DNA from: an uncultured Parabacteroides sp.
GTDB lineage: Bacteria > Bacteroidota > Bacteroidia > Bacteroidales > Tannerellaceae
Assembly: GCA_937890135.1 (NCBI GenBank)
Contig: CALBYC010000224.1
Location: 1 to 6,144, forward strand
DNA: 6,144 nucleotides
Direction of reading: 5' to 3'
Made by a program: the position numbers and the translations under genes. Below the pieces are notes generated by a model, which was not told where the DNA came from, made no database searches, and worked only from the letters and a program-made list of their open reading frames with translations. Shown here in pieces: positions 4,902 through 6,144 of this stretch (within the stretch, counting starts at the first letter, position 1; the number at the start of each line of letters is the position of its first letter).

Positions 4902-6144
4902 ATGAAAAAAGTATTGACAATATCGTTAGCACTGGTGCTTGGCACCGGTGCTGCTTTTTCTCAAGGCATCACAGATGCCTATAAGTACACACAAAACGGA
5001 AGCGACCTACAAGGTTCTGCTCGCAGCATGGCTATGGCAGGCGCATTTGGGGCTTTAGGCGGGGACATATCGGTTTTAAACCACAATCCGGCCGGATTGA
5101 GTGTCTACCGCAGCTCGGAGATCGTAACGACATTGGATGTAACCGGCATAGAATCCAAAAGTAATTGGGCCGGCAACCAATCGACAGCAAAGAAGACCCG
5201 ATTCAACTTTGACAACATTGCTTACATGGGATATTTCCCAACAGGCAACGATGAAGGGCTGCTTAGCTGGAACGTTGGATTCTCGTACAACCGACTGAAA
5301 AATTACCATCGCAAATACAAGGCCGCAGTGAACGGAAGCAATGGCTCTTCCCTCACCGACTATATTGCCGCACGTGCCAATGCAAGCGGACTGACGCCGG
5401 ATGACCTGAACTACCAGAGTTCCGGAGACAACATCACGTACGACCCGTACGAGCACGTGAATGACTGGCTTTCCATCCTTGGGAACTGCGGGGGGTTCAT
5501 GGATTACAATGACGGCAAATTCTCCACCAATTTGCCATCAACTTCTTACCAGCGCTCTTACACAGAACTTGACGTGGAAGAAAATGGAGCAATCGACCAA
5601 TATGCAATCGGTTTTGGCGGCAACTTCTCAGATTTCTTGATGGTAGGAGCAAGTGTGACGATTACCGATCTGGACTATAACATGTATGCTTATTATGCAG
5701 AGGATTACAACAAACAAACCGATTACACCAGTTATATCGAGGTTGAAAACAACCTGAAAACTGAAGGAACCGGATATGGAATAAATGTCGGTGCGATTGT
5801 GCGCCCGGCGGATTTCCTCCGTGTAGGAATTGCATACAATTCTCCAACATGGTATAAGATGACCGATTATTATTATGCGAAGTCAGCATCCGATATTCAG
5901 TCTTTGAAAGACCAATATCATGACGAGTCGCCTAATAATGCGTATACCGATTATAAATACCGTACGCCCGACAAATGGATATTCAGTGCCGCGGCCATCA
6001 TCGGGCAAACTGCACTCGTCAGCGTAGATTATGAAATGATGAACTACAGGCGAATGCGGATGTACGATGCCAACGGCAATGAGAACACAAGCACCAACAC
6101 CGACATAGACCAATCGCTGGGCATTTCCAATACCATAAAGGCGG
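4902..6144 (+). CDS. OmpP1/FadL family outer-membrane transport protein (3' end outside window)
   Basis: The frame is open from the ATG at 4902 to the right edge: 414 codons and no stop. Residues 1-20 are a signal peptide ending AAFS before Gln21. The mature N-terminus carries the phylum's usual FadL-like signature, GSARSMAMAGAFGALGGD (38-55) followed by HNPAGL (61-66). Alternating aromatic and polar residues typical of barrel strands follow (for example AYMGYFPTGN, WNVGFSYNRL, QYAIGFGGNF, FLRVGIAYNSPTWY). FadL-family barrels have about 14 strands plugged by an N-terminal hatch and take up hydrophobic molecules across the outer membrane; in Bacteroidetes these proteins are often labelled hemin receptor or simply transport protein, and the ligand here is unknown. 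Family members are commonly 400-550 residues, so roughly the last fifth is missing. It lies 27 bases after the preceding gene with no convincing own promoter, so it is probably its operon partner. The signal-peptide codons contain a strong hairpin, annotated separately. Confidence 0.92.
   Translation, partial: MKKVLTISLALVLGTGAAFSQGITDAYKYTQNGSDLQGSARSMAMAGAFGALGGDISVLNHNPAGLSVYRSSEIVTTLDVTGIESKSNWAGNQSTAKKTRFNFDNIAYMGYFPTGNDEGLLSWNVGFSYNRLKNYHRKYKAAVNGSNGSSLTDYIAARANASGLTPDDLNYQSSGDNITYDPYEHVNDWLSILGNCGGFMDYNDGKFSTNLPSTSYQRSYTELDVEENGAIDQYAIGFGGNFSDFLMVGASVTITDLDYNMYAYYAEDYNKQTDYTSYIEVENNLKTEGTGYGINVGAIVRPADFLRVGIAYNSPTWYKMTDYYYAKSASDIQSLKDQYHDESPNNAYTDYKYRTPDKWIFSAAAIIGQTALVSVDYEMMNYRRMRMYDANGNENTSTNTDIDQSLGISNTIKA
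4928..4959 (+). terminator. Terminator-like hairpin inside the signal-peptide codons of the barrel gene
   Basis: AGCACTGGTGC (4928-4938) pairs along its full length with 4942-4952, using one G-U pair, across a 3-base loop. Two bases later comes a run of five T (4955-4959). The form is that of an intrinsic terminator, yet it lies 26 bases into the coding sequence, over codons for ALVLGTGAA. It could act as a transcriptional attenuator, a translation-coupled switch or an RNA-stability element, or be a by-product of Ala/Leu/Gly codons. The structure is seen; the role is inferred. Confidence 0.4.

Overview
The window looks like chromosome from a gut-type Bacteroidales bacterium, most likely Bacteroides or Parabacteroides. 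The reasons are a Bacteroidetes-style sulfatase C-terminus, a lipoprotein M13 peptidase, a periplasmic thioredoxin resembling Bacteroides fragilis TrxP, a FadL/OmpP1-type barrel with the N-terminal signature usual in this phylum, and three exact matches to the Bacteroidetes -7 promoter element TAnnTTTG at sensible positions. Genus is inferred from memory of the families, not from a search.

Layout. Positions 1-480 (+) hold the C-terminal part of a sulfatase whose catalytic N-terminus lies before the window. Positions 589-2622 (-) hold a complete M13 (neprilysin/PepO-like) zinc metallopeptidase lipoprotein, convergent with the sulfatase. A strong symmetric hairpin at about 528-573 probably terminates both genes. 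Positions 2623-2775 form a divergent promoter region. Positions 2776-3246 (+) encode a small exported thioredoxin with a WCGPC active site. Positions 3247-3491 are intergenic and contain a -7 element at 3374-3381, a roughly 100-base leader and an unusually good Shine-Dalgarno sequence. Positions 3492-4874 (+) encode an exported low-complexity protein of unknown function: a charged N-terminal part, an extremely Trp/Gly/Tyr-rich block, and an Arg/Ser/Gly-rich tail. After 27 bases, a FadL/OmpP1-family outer-membrane barrel starts at 4902 (+) and runs off the right edge.

How the genes fit together. All five products are predicted to act outside the cytoplasm (sulfated glycan processing, peptide hydrolysis, disulfide chemistry, outer-membrane transport). 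Only the last two look like a transcription unit. The least explained parts of the window are the W/G/Y plus R/S/G protein, its tight coupling to the barrel gene, and a terminator-like hairpin inside the signal-peptide codons of the barrel gene. No RNA genes, insertion sequences, CRISPR arrays or attachment sites were seen.
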